From assembly GCF_014207135.1 (NCBI RefSeq), contig NZ_JACHCC010000008.1:248001-312000 (forward strand): 64,000 nt of DNA, written 5' to 3'. Source of the DNA: Pedobacter cryoconitis. Its GTDB lineage: Bacteria; Bacteroidota; Bacteroidia; Sphingobacteriales; Sphingobacteriaceae. The position numbers were made by a program, and so were the translations under genes. The notes under the pieces were generated by a model. That model saw nothing but the letters and a program-made list of their open reading frames with translations. It had not been told where the DNA came from and made no database searches. Below are positions 44,410 through 54,265 of this stretch, piece by piece. Numbering within the stretch: position 1 is the stretch's first letter; each line of letters starts with the position of its first letter.

Positions 44410-46323
44410 ATGATTAACAGTGTGCCTTCTAATTCAATTTCCGACAAAATTCTATCATTTATTGAGTATTCCAATCAGAATATTTTTCTTACCGGAAAGG
44501 CAGGAACAGGAAAAACTACCCTGCTTAAAAGGATAAAAGAAGAAAGCACAAAAAAGATGGTTGTAGTAGCTCCTACTGGTGTTGCTGCGATGAATGCAAA
44601 AGGCACAACCATCAACTCATTTTTTCAACTGCCTTCAGGTTCCTTTTTCCCTGGGGAAATTAGTCTTGAAGATCTGCAATCAGGCATTATGTCCATTCAG
44701 TCTATGGTAGATGACCTGAGTTACAGCAGAGAAAAAACAACATTGTTCAACGAATTGGAATTACTGATCATTGACGAAATATCTATGGTCCGCTGTGATT
44801 TAATGGATATGATCGACGCCATCCTGCGTTCGGTAAGAAAGAACAATATGCCTTTTGGAGGTGTGCAATTACTGCTTATTGGTGATCTTTATCAATTACC
44901 ACCAGTAACCAAAAGAGAAGAATGGGCATTCTTAAGCAGAGCTTATGCCTCTCCTTATTTTTTTGAAGGGCATGTTATCCGCAGAGATCCGGTTTTACAG
45001 ATAGAACTCACCACGATATACCGTCAGACAGAACCAGAATTTGTCAATATCCTGAACAGCATCCGGAATAACCAGATCAACGAGAAAGATCTTGCTTTAT
45101 TAAACCAAAGATTTGATCCTGATTTTATGGCTTCGGACGAATTGAATCCTATTATTATCACTTCGCATAATGCAGAAGCCAATGCAATCAATAAGGCAAA
45201 ACTGGATGAAATTCCGGGTGAAGAATATACGTTTACCGCTGAGACCAGCGGAGAATTCAGAGATGCAGGCTTACAGGCTGAGCAAACTCTGAAATTAAAA
45301 GCAGGTGCCCAGATCATGTTTATTAAGAATGATAGTGGTGATAACAGAAAATTCTACAATGGAAAAATTGGAAAAATAAAATCTATCAAAGAAGATGAAA
45401 TCTATATCTCTTTTCCGGATGAAGATGACCTGTTGTTAGAGAAATCATCGTGGCAGTCCTTTGAATACAAAACAGACACAGAAAAGGTTATTGTGCAGCA
45501 GCAGGTAGGTGAATTTTCTCAATATCCAATCAAACTTGCCTGGGCAGTAACTATCCACAAAAGCCAGGGGTTAACATTTGATAAAGCCATTATAGATGCC
45601 GGCAAATCATTTATAGCAGGCCAGGTATATGTAGCCTTAAGCCGGGTAAGGACTTTAAATGGATTAGTCCTGAAATCAAAAATTAATACGGAAAGTCTGA
45701 GATCCAATACAGAGGTTATCAATTATATGAAACCGGCTAAAGAAGAAGAATTGGATAATGTGCTGGTGAAGGGTCAGGAGAAATTCATTCTCCAGCTGGT
45801 TCTTAACCATTTTTCATTTAATCATCTGTTGACTGAACTGGAGAATGTCAGTTCAAGACCAGAGATCGTCAGATCAAATATTCCTGAATATACAGTGCTG
45901 TTTACACAGCTCAGAAAATCAATTAAAGAACTAATCACTTTAGCGGACCGCTTCCAGCTTCAGGTCATCAACCTGCAAAAGCAAACTGATTTTAATGATC
46001 AGCCGGCCTTACAGACAAGAATAGAATCGGCAGTAGCCTATTTTACCAAAGAAATCAATATGCTGGTTTTAAACCCGGTCAATAAAAATATCAGGATTAA
46101 ACCGAAAAATAAGATCCAGCAGGAATTACAGCATCTTTTCCAGAAATACAGGCCAATGGTTGAGCATAGGATTTCGCTGTTGCAAAAGGCTGCAACCTTA
46201 TTGGCTGAACCCATCAAAGCTGAAAATTACACCTCATGGATCCGCGAACATAATACACAGGTTAATGCTAAACCGAAAACTTCCTCAGGAAATCAGAATT
46301 CGACTACCTTACAGCTGTTCTGA
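44410..46323 (+). CDS. Pif1-like superfamily 1 DNA helicase
   Basis: A 637-aa protein with Walker A LTGKAGTGKT (about 27-36), VVVAPTGVAAMNAKGTTINS (Ia), Walker B LLIIDEISM (about 118-126), LLLIGDLYQLPPV (III), and the 2B-like AWAVTIHKSQGLTFDKAI with YVALSRVR (VI). The order and wording of these motifs are those of Pif1/RecD2-like helicases, which move 5' to 3' on DNA and resolve G-quadruplexes and R-loops. The C-terminal 180 residues are helical and unassigned. TAAATTTG at 44398-44405 lies only 4 bases before the ATG, so transcription could begin at or close to the start codon. Confidence 0.85.
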   Translation: MINSVPSNSISDKILSFIEYSNQNIFLTGKAGTGKTTLLKRIKEESTKKMVVVAPTGVAAMNAKGTTINSFFQLPSGSFFPGEISLEDLQSGIMSIQSMVDDLSYSREKTTLFNELELLIIDEISMVRCDLMDMIDAILRSVRKNNMPFGGVQLLLIGDLYQLPPVTKREEWAFLSRAYASPYFFEGHVIRRDPVLQIELTTIYRQTEPEFVNILNSIRNNQINEKDLALLNQRFDPDFMASDELNPIIITSHNAEANAINKAKLDEIPGEEYTFTAETSGEFRDAGLQAEQTLKLKAGAQIMFIKNDSGDNRKFYNGKIGKIKSIKEDEIYISFPDEDDLLLEKSSWQSFEYKTDTEKVIVQQQVGEFSQYPIKLAWAVTIHKSQGLTFDKAIIDAGKSFIAGQVYVALSRVRTLNGLVLKSKINTESLRSNTEVINYMKPAKEEELDNVLVKGQEKFILQLVLNHFSFNHLLTELENVSSRPEIVRSNIPEYTVLFTQLRKSIKELITLADRFQLQVINLQKQTDFNDQPALQTRIESAVAYFTKEINMLVLNPVNKNIRIKPKNKIQQELQHLFQKYRPMVEHRISLLQKAATLLAEPIKAENYTSWIREHNTQVNAKPKTSSGNQNSTTLQLF

Positions 46324-46381
46324 TCCTAAAATTTACTAAAAAAATTATCATCTTTAAATCTAAAAAAAAACATCTTGTACA

Positions 46382-48451
46382 ATGAAGAAATGCACAAAGA
46401 TTGAATTGCTAACCTATTGTAGCCTGGGATTAATGCTCGGTACTACTCTGACTTCCTGTAATCATCAGAACTCAGAGGCCTCTTATGCAGCGAATGATCC
46501 GATTATCAAAAATATCGATAGCACTGTAAGTCCAGGTCAGGACTTCTTTAAATATGCCAATGGTGCATGGATTAAGAAAAACCCGATTCCCGCAGCCTAT
46601 TCAAGCTGGGGCATAGGGAATCTTGTACAGGAAGAAATACGTGAAAAACTTAAAAAGATAAATGAGGATGCATTGAAAGAAAATGCAGCCAAAGGGACTA
46701 ATAGTCAAAAAATTGCCGATTTCTATTTCAGTGGAATGGACACGGTGGGTATAGAAAAAAGAGGGATAAATGATCTGAAAACAGAACTTAACTTAATCCA
46801 GCAGATTAAAGATGTGAACGGTGTTCTGGATGTTTCAGCCCATCTGACTACCATTGGTATTGAAAATTTCATTGGATTATCTATCGGACAGGATGAGAAA
46901 AACAGTGAAATGATGATGCTTCATCTTTCACAGAGTGGTCTGAGTTTACCTAATCGCGATTATTATTTTAATACTGATACCCGTACCAAAACCATCAGAA
47001 ATGATTATGCTCAGAAACACCTGCCAGCTGTCCTGAAACTTTCTGGACTGACAGAACAGGAAGCATCGGGGGCTGCAAAAAAGGTATTTGCAATTGAAAC
47101 AGCCCTGGCGACCAGTTCCCGTAAACTGGAAGACCTCCGTGATCCTTATCATAACTATAATAAAATGTCAATAGGTCAGCTTAACCAGTTAACACCTGGT
47201 ATAAACTGGACTGATATTTTTCAGAAGCTTAAAATTAAAAAAGCTGACAGCGTAATCGTAGGTCAGCCCGAATATTATCAGGCGCTGAATAAAGCGCTTA
47301 AAACTTTCTCTATCGATGATTGGAAAGCTTACTTACGCTGGAACCTGGTATCTTCCACTTCTCCTTATCTGAACAAAGACCTGGATAAAGAAAGATTCAG
47401 ATTCTACGGAACAGTTATAGCTGGTAAAACAGCGCAGCTACCAAGATGGAAAAGAGTGCTGGATACAGAAAATGCATTAATGGGTGAAGTCCTGGGGCAG
47501 TTATTTGTAAAAGCTTATTTCCCTGAAAAGTCAAAGAAACGTTATTCGGATATGGTTACAGCAATAAGAACCAGTTATAAAGAGCATATCGAAAAACTGG
47601 ACTGGATGAGTTCGGCAACTAAGCAAAAAGCAATAGACAAATTAGATAAGATCAACCCTAAAGTAGGTTTCCCGGATAAATGGAAAGATTTTTCCACTTT
47701 AAATATCGACAGAAGCTCTTATGTCATGAATGTAATCCGGGCCCAGGCATGGTGGTATCAGCGTGAGGTTAATAAATTAGGCAAACCTGTTGACCGTTCG
47801 GAATGGGATATGACACCTCAGACGTATAATGCTTATTATAATCCTTCCAATAATGAGATTGTATTACCCGCAGCTATATTCAGCATACCAGGTGTAAAAG
47901 ATGAAGAGGTTGACGACGCTGTAGTTTATGGTTACGGTGCGGCATCAACTATTGGCCACGAAATCACCCACGGTTTTGATGATCAGGGTCGCCAGTTTGA
48001 TGCTAAAGGAAATCTGAAAGCATGGTGGACACCTCTGGATTCAGCTAAATTTACTGCCAAAGCTCAAATGCTGGTTAATCAGTTCAATAGCTATAAAGTA
48101 CTGGATAGCATGCATGTCAATGGAAAAGCAACTTTAGGAGAAAACATCGCAGATTTGGGTGGCATTGTCCTGGGGTTGGATGCTTTCAAAAAAACAGCTC
48201 AGTACAAGGAAAATAAGAAGATAAATGGTTTAACGCCTTTACAAAGGTACTTCTTAGGCTATTCTTTAGGCTGGTTAGGACATCAGAGAGATCAGCAACT
48301 GGCCAGCCAGATATTGACTGATGTTCATGCACCAGCATTTTTAAGGGTAAATGGCCCATTTGCCGATGTTCCTGAATTCTATGAAGCCTTTAAAGTAAAA
48401 AAGGGAGATGCGATGTGGATCGACCCTTCAAAAAGAGTAAAAATCTGGTAA
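46382..48451 (+). CDS. M13-family metallopeptidase (neprilysin/PepO-like), lipoprotein
   Basis: A 689-aa protein with a lipobox LTSC (23-26). The long helical N-terminal domain (PGQDFFKYANGAWIKKNPIP) is the M13_N part. The catalytic M13 domain has VLPAAIF, HEITHGFDDQGRQFD (zinc site 526-530) and GENIADLGG (third ligand). This is a complete member of the family, which cleaves short peptides outside the cytoplasm. It stands alone between the helicase and a strong bidirectional terminator. Confidence 0.93.
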   Translation: MKKCTKIELLTYCSLGLMLGTTLTSCNHQNSEASYAANDPIIKNIDSTVSPGQDFFKYANGAWIKKNPIPAAYSSWGIGNLVQEEIREKLKKINEDALKENAAKGTNSQKIADFYFSGMDTVGIEKRGINDLKTELNLIQQIKDVNGVLDVSAHLTTIGIENFIGLSIGQDEKNSEMMMLHLSQSGLSLPNRDYYFNTDTRTKTIRNDYAQKHLPAVLKLSGLTEQEASGAAKKVFAIETALATSSRKLEDLRDPYHNYNKMSIGQLNQLTPGINWTDIFQKLKIKKADSVIVGQPEYYQALNKALKTFSIDDWKAYLRWNLVSSTSPYLNKDLDKERFRFYGTVIAGKTAQLPRWKRVLDTENALMGEVLGQLFVKAYFPEKSKKRYSDMVTAIRTSYKEHIEKLDWMSSATKQKAIDKLDKINPKVGFPDKWKDFSTLNIDRSSYVMNVIRAQAWWYQREVNKLGKPVDRSEWDMTPQTYNAYYNPSNNEIVLPAAIFSIPGVKDEEVDDAVVYGYGAASTIGHEITHGFDDQGRQFDAKGNLKAWWTPLDSAKFTAKAQMLVNQFNSYKVLDSMHVNGKATLGENIADLGGIVLGLDAFKKTAQYKENKKINGLTPLQRYFLGYSLGWLGHQRDQQLASQILTDVHAPAFLRVNGPFADVPEFYEAFKVKKGDAMWIDPSKRVKIW

Positions 48452-48470
48452 AACAGGCCTTTATTTAACA

Positions 48471-48508
48471 AAAAAACTCCCTGCTTCAAATCAGCAGGGA
48501 GTTTTTTT
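48471..48508. terminator. Bidirectional rho-independent terminator
   Basis: A perfect 10-bp stem (ACTCCCTGCT at 48476-48485, AGCAGGGAGT at 48493-48502) with a 7-base loop is flanked by an A-run before and a T-run after. It lies between two convergent genes, 20-60 bases from either stop, and can end transcripts from both. Confidence 0.9.
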
Positions 48509-48513
48509 ATATC

Positions 48514-51500
48514 CTATTTTCCTGCACTCATCACAGGCTTAAATTTCCTCATATAATCATCCAGCTGTGCTTTTACTTTATTGGAAATCGCAGTTTGCTG
48601 ACTATCCTTAGTAAACTGAGCTATATCATTTAAAACCTCCATACTGATCTGAACATTACGTAAATCTAAATCAGTGTTATTTTCAGTAAGCAAACGGTAA
48701 TTATAGTCCAGCTGATCCACAACATAATTATCTATAGTAGTGACCAACCTGTTTCCTAAAGCATAGTCATGCAGTCTGAATGCCAGCTGAGCAAGGAACA
48801 ACTTATGTCCTGCGACATCAATATAGGGCATTATATCAGGCATTTCCTGATCGTATTTATGAAGTACTTTCAATGCCAGGTCACTACGCCCCTGCTGAAT
48901 AAGACCTTGTGCCAGATCAATAAAAGTCGAAGTCATCAACGGATAAAACATTGATGTAGATTCATGATCCAGATAACGTGCATGCTTAAAATTGCCGAAT
49001 TTGAATTTATTCATGATGTTATTATACATCACCATTGTATTAGTTTTACTCAGCTGATTGCGGATTGTTGTATCCTTCTCTAAAGGGATCAGATGGTAGG
49101 TGAAACCTTCCTTATATAAATAAGACTGTAAACCCATCAGGTTATCCTCCCCTGCAGTAGTTGTAAAGCAAATAGGTCGTTTCCAGTGATTGTGTGCCAG
49201 TATATCAATCATTGCCAGTTTCTCTTTGGTAATGTAATTTGCCGGAAATACCCATTCCATACTTTTGACGAGTTTACCTTTCTGATCTGCCGGAACCACA
49301 CCATTTTTCACTACTTCATCTGGATTGATAGTGAGTTTAAAATTCTTGGTCGGCAGATAGTTCCCATATTCTCCATTCTGATATTGTACCTGGAACTGTT
49401 TATCATCAGATGTGATAAAATCAAATATATCTTTTACCTCTACCGCTCCTGCAACCTGCTGGTCATTGTAATAAATCACATCTCTTACTCCTTCTTTATA
49501 CTTATCATAAGGCATGGTGATCGGCAATGGTTCTGACTGGTTCATTTTCTTCTGCATCTGACGTATATACCAGTCCCCTGAAAAAAGGCTCAGGTTAACA
49601 ATACGTACATCAGGTCTTATCCCTTCTACTTCCTGGTCATACCACAACGAATAAGTATCATTATCTCCGTAGGTAAATAAAATAGCATTAGGCGGGCAGG
49701 AAATCAAATAATTATAAGCCATATCATGTGCAGTCCACTTGGTTGAACGGTCATGATCTTTCCATTCTTTTGAAGCCATCAAAACCGGAGCAAGAAAAAG
49801 ACAAATCACAGTCGAACCAATAGCAGCAGTTTTAGCATTAATAAATCTCCGGAAAAACTCTGCAATCGCAATTACACTCAGTCCTATCCAAATGGCAAAA
49901 GCATAAAAGGACCCCACATAAGAGTAATCCCGCTCCCTTGGCTGTACCGAAGGCTGGTTCACATACAGCACAATGGCCAGTCCGGTGAAAAAGAAAAGCA
50001 GCAGAACAACCAATGCATCTTTCCTTTTACGGTTAAAATGATAAACCAAGCCGATTAAACCCAGGATTAAAGGCAATGCATATAAAGGTGTATAGGTTGT
50101 ACTATCAATTACCGATTTCGGCAGATGTCTGCTTCCATCAAAAACACCACTTGTCCAGTTACCGTCAACACTGTTGGTCTTTGTCTGTCCGTCTACATCA
50201 TTATAACGACCTGCAAAATTCCAGAAAAAATAACGCCAGTACATCTGGTACATTTGCCAGCTAAACATCCACTTCATATTATCCGTGAAATTTGGGGCCT
50301 GTCCATCAGGAATCCGTAACCAGTCTTTATAAAACTGGACATCCTGAGGACTGGTACTATACATGCGGGGTAAAATGGTATTGTGATCATAGATCGCTTC
50401 TACATTGTGTCCAGCGTTTTCATATGATGTTTTTCCCTTACGATAAATAATACTTGTTTCTTTCTGGTCCGTAACTTTCGCATCATAATAAGGCCCGGTC
50501 AACAATGGATTTTCTCCATATTGTATCCGGTTCAGATAACCATAAAGCGTAAAAGCGTTGTCAGGATGCGAGTTATTCAGATGAGGATCGGCAGTAGCCC
50601 TGATAGGGATATAAGCAAAAGATCCATAACCAAAATAGATGAAAGCAGTACACAAAAGAGCTAAATTAAGCACACGTTTCTGATGACGGATACTGTAGAT
50701 GATCCCCCAAACCAATGCACCAACAATTAGCAGGATAAAGAAAATCGCACCTGTACCAAAACCCAGTCCCAGTGAGTTTACAAAAAACAGGTCGAAATAA
50801 GCAGCAAATTTCACGGTATAACCTCTGATACCATATTGGACAATACCTAATATCGCCACTCCTGCCAGGAAAGCCCAGATACCATTTTTCACCGTGATAT
50901 TTTTACTTCTGCGGAAGAAATAAACCATGGCTATAGCCGGGATGGTCAATAGATTAAGTAAATGGATACCAATGGATAAGCCCATTACATAAGCGATAAA
51001 CACCAGCCATTTATCAGATCTGGGTTCGTCTGCATGTGCATCCCATTTTAATATAGCCCAGAATACAATAGCTGTACACATGGATGATAAAGCAAATACA
51101 ATCGTTTCAACAGCCGAGAACCAAAACGTATCTGTAAAGGTAAAGGCCAGCGCACCGACCAAACCAGCACCCATAATCAGGAAAAGGTTTGACTGGGTCA
51201 CCACTTCATCCCGTTTATTGAGTAACAGTTTTTTAGCCAGGGCAGTTATCGTCCAGAACATAAACATAATTGTTGCTCCACTGGCGATGGCAGATCCCAT
51301 GTTCATAAAGTAGGCAACTTTCGTATCATCACCTAACGAGAGTAAAGAGAACATTTTCCCCAGCATAGCAAATACCGGATATCCGGGCTGATGGGCGATC
51401 TGTAAACGATAGGCGCAGGAGATAAACTCACCGCAATCCCAGAAACTCACGGATGGTTCCAGGGTTAAAATGTAGGTTACAGATGCTACGACAAAACATA

Positions 51501-51537
51501 GCCAGCCTAGAAGATTATTGATTTTTTTGTACTGCAT
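48514..51537 (-). CDS. DUF2723 / GT117-family membrane glycosyltransferase-like protein
   Basis: A 1007-aa protein. The N-terminal half has about a dozen membrane helices and the opening YILTLEPSVSFWDCGEFISC followed by QIAHQPGYPVFAMLGK, the DUF2723 signature. The C-terminal half is soluble, with a TPR-like end (LAQGLIQQGRSDLALKVLHK). DUF2723 is placed in CAZy GT117 and resembles protein O-mannosyltransferases (GT-C fold), with the Asp of FWDCGE in the expected catalytic loop. It may transfer a sugar from a lipid carrier to exported proteins, as in Bacteroidota O-glycosylation. Monocistronic. Confidence 0.88.
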   Translation of the reverse strand: MQYKKINNLLGWLCFVVASVTYILTLEPSVSFWDCGEFISCAYRLQIAHQPGYPVFAMLGKMFSLLSLGDDTKVAYFMNMGSAIASGATIMFMFWTITALAKKLLLNKRDEVVTQSNLFLIMGAGLVGALAFTFTDTFWFSAVETIVFALSSMCTAIVFWAILKWDAHADEPRSDKWLVFIAYVMGLSIGIHLLNLLTIPAIAMVYFFRRSKNITVKNGIWAFLAGVAILGIVQYGIRGYTVKFAAYFDLFFVNSLGLGFGTGAIFFILLIVGALVWGIIYSIRHQKRVLNLALLCTAFIYFGYGSFAYIPIRATADPHLNNSHPDNAFTLYGYLNRIQYGENPLLTGPYYDAKVTDQKETSIIYRKGKTSYENAGHNVEAIYDHNTILPRMYSTSPQDVQFYKDWLRIPDGQAPNFTDNMKWMFSWQMYQMYWRYFFWNFAGRYNDVDGQTKTNSVDGNWTSGVFDGSRHLPKSVIDSTTYTPLYALPLILGLIGLVYHFNRKRKDALVVLLLFFFTGLAIVLYVNQPSVQPRERDYSYVGSFYAFAIWIGLSVIAIAEFFRRFINAKTAAIGSTVICLFLAPVLMASKEWKDHDRSTKWTAHDMAYNYLISCPPNAILFTYGDNDTYSLWYDQEVEGIRPDVRIVNLSLFSGDWYIRQMQKKMNQSEPLPITMPYDKYKEGVRDVIYYNDQQVAGAVEVKDIFDFITSDDKQFQVQYQNGEYGNYLPTKNFKLTINPDEVVKNGVVPADQKGKLVKSMEWVFPANYITKEKLAMIDILAHNHWKRPICFTTTAGEDNLMGLQSYLYKEGFTYHLIPLEKDTTIRNQLSKTNTMVMYNNIMNKFKFGNFKHARYLDHESTSMFYPLMTSTFIDLAQGLIQQGRSDLALKVLHKYDQEMPDIMPYIDVAGHKLFLAQLAFRLHDYALGNRLVTTIDNYVVDQLDYNYRLLTENNTDLDLRNVQISMEVLNDIAQFTKDSQQTAISNKVKAQLDDYMRKFKPVMSAGK

Positions 51538-51826
51538 TTAAAATATGTGCTTAATACTATAACGAATATCAACTTTTTTAGAGTCTCCTGAAAAACAGAG
51601 GTTTCAAAAAATGTCGATTTAACATTAATTAACTTATTTATCAGGTATAAATATATAGACTATAATCAATCAAGCATCTTTATTTCCAGCTTTATGAGGT
51701 AAAATTAAGACTACAAATTTCTTTTCGTCAAATTGTAACAATAGCTTTTATGAAATATCTAATTCCCAAAATTCTGCTATAGGTAATATACAAATCAATA
51801 TCTTTACATAAGCATACAAAACACAA

Positions 51827-52624
51827 ATGAAAAATATAGCCATCGCAATAGGCTTTGCCATTGTTCTCGCAGGTTGCAGCCAGAATCCGCAACAAAATAA
51901 TGTAAGTATCTCAAGTAACGCCCCGGCTGGTTTTGATGTTAACAAACTGGGAGAGATTGTCAAAACCAGTACAAATCCTCAGGTTCTTGAAAAAGCAATT
52001 AACGACCCTAAAAACCAGATTAACAATCTCGACCTGGATAAGGATGGTAAAATTGATTTTTTGAAGGTTAACGAAACCGGTAAAAATGAGTTACAGATCA
52101 TTGACGATTTCAGCAGTAATCAATCGATGACGGTAGCCACGATCAAGGTTAATCCAACCAATAACAATTCTTCGGCTGATCTTAACATTCAGAGTAATCC
52201 AGATTATGCGGGCAGTAACTACATGTACCACTCGCATTTCTCATTCACTGATTTCCTGTTAATGAGTTACCTGATGCGTCCGCATAGCTACTATATGCCT
52301 ATGTACCGCTATGGTAGTTACCCGTCTTATTATTCGCGTACCAGTGTAGCTACAAATTACAGACCTACAACCAGTTCGGCAGTAAGCTCTACCCGTAGCA
52401 GCAGAAGCAGCCTGAGTTCAGGTTCGAGCTCTCAGCGTTCATTCAAAACACGTGACAACGCTCAGCCTGTACGCAGCGGAGGTTTTGGAAACAGCAGTTC
52501 TTCTTCACGCAGTTCGAACTCCAGTTCATCGGGAAGCTCAAGTTTTGGTTCATCATCAAGAAGTTCAGGTTCATCCCACAGAAGTTTCGGCGGCGGTCGT
52601 TCAAGTTTCGGAAGACGCAGATAA
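51827..52624 (+). CDS. Ser/Arg-rich lipoprotein with a calcium-loop motif
   Basis: A 265-aa protein with a lipobox (VLAGC, about 13-17). Residues about 69-80 (DLDKDGKIDFLK) match an EF-hand/dockerin-like DxDxDG loop. Residues about 145-165 are Tyr/Met-rich (MYRYGSYPSYYS), and the last 85 residues are low-complexity Ser/Arg/Gly (SSSSRSS, FGGGRSSFGRRR). The tail recalls DUF1190 lipoproteins such as enterobacterial YjfM/YgiB. It precedes a PspA gene by 43 bases and is probably its operon partner. Function unknown. Confidence 0.7.
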   Translation: MKNIAIAIGFAIVLAGCSQNPQQNNVSISSNAPAGFDVNKLGEIVKTSTNPQVLEKAINDPKNQINNLDLDKDGKIDFLKVNETGKNELQIIDDFSSNQSMTVATIKVNPTNNNSSADLNIQSNPDYAGSNYMYHSHFSFTDFLLMSYLMRPHSYYMPMYRYGSYPSYYSRTSVATNYRPTTSSAVSSTRSSRSSLSSGSSSQRSFKTRDNAQPVRSGGFGNSSSSSRSSNSSSSGSSSFGSSSRSSGSSHRSFGGGRSSFGRRR

Positions 52625-52667
52625 CAAAAGATTTAAAAACACATTAAAAATTCAATTATTAACAGCT

Positions 52668-53408
52668 ATGAGCATATTTGACAGATTATTCAGAATAGGA
52701 AAAGCGGAAGCAAATGCCGCAGTAGATAAATTAGAAGATCCAGCTAAAATGGCGGATCAGATATTACGTGAACTCCGCGAAAACTATCAGCAGGCTATCC
52801 AGGGTGAAGCTGAAATTAAAGCATTAGCTCTTTCTCATCGTGCAAGTGAATTACAGGCGCGTAATAAAGCTGATGAATGGGAGAATAAAACCAATGGTTT
52901 ACTGGATCGTATTGAAAGTAAACAACTGGATGAAGTTCAGGGAAATGACCTTGCTGCCAAGGCTGCACAGGCACATGCTGACGCTTTAAAAGAGGCTGAG
53001 CAATATAGTGCAATGGCTGAGAAAGAAGAAAGTGCTGTGAATGTCATGGATTTGAAAATCAAACAGATTAAAGATCAGATAGCCCAGACTGAAGAGCGCT
53101 CTAAAATGATACAGTCACGTGCAAAAACTGCCGAAGTATCAGAAAAAATCAATAAGACCTTATCAAATGTTGATACTGATGGTTTATTACAGACACTGAA
53201 CCGTATGGACGAAAAAGCTTCGGCTCAGGAATTCCGTGCTGCTGCCTATGCGCAGATTCAGGATTCGACTTTGTCAACTGAGCAGGAAATTGATAAAGCT
53301 TTAAACGCTGGTGGTTCAACTTCAGCTTTAGATGCTATCAAAGCCAAGAGACAGTTACAGCAGGGATCAGCACCTAAATTATTAAATAAAGAGAACGATG
53401 CTAACTGA
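52668..53408 (+). CDS. PspA/IM30 family membrane-stress protein
   Basis: The true start is the ATG at 52668 (MSIFDRLFRIGKAEANAAVD); the open frame runs back into the Ser-rich region of the previous gene in another reading frame and is an artefact. The 246-aa protein starts with an amphipathic helix, then the characteristic DPAKMADQILRELRENYQQA and long coiled-coil helices (about 25-185). This is the PspA/IM30 (ESCRT-III-like) family, which assembles on and stabilises the inner membrane. It overlaps the next gene by 11 bases, so the two proteins are made together. Confidence 0.9.
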   Translation: MSIFDRLFRIGKAEANAAVDKLEDPAKMADQILRELRENYQQAIQGEAEIKALALSHRASELQARNKADEWENKTNGLLDRIESKQLDEVQGNDLAAKAAQAHADALKEAEQYSAMAEKEESAVNVMDLKIKQIKDQIAQTEERSKMIQSRAKTAEVSEKINKTLSNVDTDGLLQTLNRMDEKASAQEFRAAAYAQIQDSTLSTEQEIDKALNAGGSTSALDAIKAKRQLQQGSAPKLLNKENDAN

Positions 53409-54153
53409 GGACGATAAAAAGACCTATAAAGCCATTATCTTACTGAATGAACTGATCAATGGTGATCACAAATTTCAGACAGTTGCCAATGGCGATGATA
53501 AAATATTAGAGCCGTTATTTATCGAGTTGATGTCGAAAGGCTATGTTCAGACTGCAGGTCTGAACTACGATGTTGCCCCTAAGGGTAAAGAAGTATTCGA
53601 CAATTTCATGCTTCGTTACACTGAATATCTAAAGGTATACGATGTATATTCATTTGTCGATCTGGAAAAAGGTGAATTTGCTTTCTCCCGGTATTTTGAT
53701 TTTGACAGTGATGCTGCCTGGGATAATTTTAAGAACGACCAGCGTTTTGACGATATGCGCATTGCCGTAGCACAGTTCAAAAAACTGAATCCGGCTGATA
53801 TCGTGTTTATGAGCTTTATCAACGAGAACAGATTTGACACAAGCTCTACAGGATGGCAGATGGATCTGGTATCCAGCAATACCTGGACTGAAATCGAGTC
53901 TATCGTAAGTACTGCTATTCAAACAACAGAAGTACAGGAAGATGCCATGGTTGACATGATCAAACAAGGTACCGAACTGATGATCAGCCTGATGGAGGAA
54001 GAAGCCAGACAAAGAAAAGAAGACGAGCAAAACAACAACGGCAATGATAATGGTCAGCAGACGACTGTTTACGAAACTGTTGAACATTACGAACCTTACT
54101 ATGATCCGTGGTATGTATCCCCGATCTGGATGGTACCTCTGTTTTTGTGGTAA
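53398..54153 (+). CDS. Uncharacterised acidic protein coupled to PspA
   Basis: A 251-aa protein I do not recognise. The N-terminal 80 residues (LTEDDKKTYKAIILLNELIN, LIELMSKGYVQT) could be a winged-helix-like fold. The middle (about 85-180) is mixed alpha/beta. Residues 185-225 are acidic and Gln/Asn-rich (EEEARQRKEDEQNNNGNDNG), and the end is aromatic and hydrophobic (WYVSPIWMVPLFLW), perhaps a membrane-seating tail. The start codon lies inside the end of pspA (ATG at 53398), which implies translational coupling and a role with PspA. A terminator follows 18 bases after the stop. Confidence 0.7.
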   Translation: MLTEDDKKTYKAIILLNELINGDHKFQTVANGDDKILEPLFIELMSKGYVQTAGLNYDVAPKGKEVFDNFMLRYTEYLKVYDVYSFVDLEKGEFAFSRYFDFDSDAAWDNFKNDQRFDDMRIAVAQFKKLNPADIVFMSFINENRFDTSSTGWQMDLVSSNTWTEIESIVSTAIQTTEVQEDAMVDMIKQGTELMISLMEEEARQRKEDEQNNNGNDNGQQTTVYETVEHYEPYYDPWYVSPIWMVPLFLW

Positions 54154-54170
54154 AATATCAATCATTAATC

Positions 54171-54203
54171 AAAGCCCTGGCCTTCAAAGCCGGGGCTTTT
54201 TGT
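54171..54203 (+). terminator. Rho-independent terminator of the lipoprotein-PspA operon
   Basis: An 11-bp stem (AAAGCCCTGGC and GCCGGGGCTTT, one T:G pair) with a 7-base loop is followed by TTTTTG. It lies 18 bases after the third gene of the operon. Confidence 0.88.
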
Positions 54204-54265
54204 TATTTCATTGCAACAATTCGCTTTTGCCAGAGTCTATTAGGAATATAAAATAACTCAGGTAT

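Noticed and set aside
52380..52620. Ser/Gly/Arg-coding repeats as a CRISPR or tandem DNA repeat
   Set aside because: The units are irregular in length and sequence and are explained by a low-complexity protein tail. No CRISPR-like array was seen anywhere in the window.
52452..52667. N-terminal extension of the PspA frame
   Set aside because: It overlaps the Ser-rich tail of the lipoprotein in another frame; PspA homology starts exactly at the ATG at 52668.
53616..54165. Minus-strand open frames opposite the PspA-coupled gene
   Set aside because: They are antisense shadows with no motif, and the plus-strand gene overlaps pspA in a typical operon arrangement.
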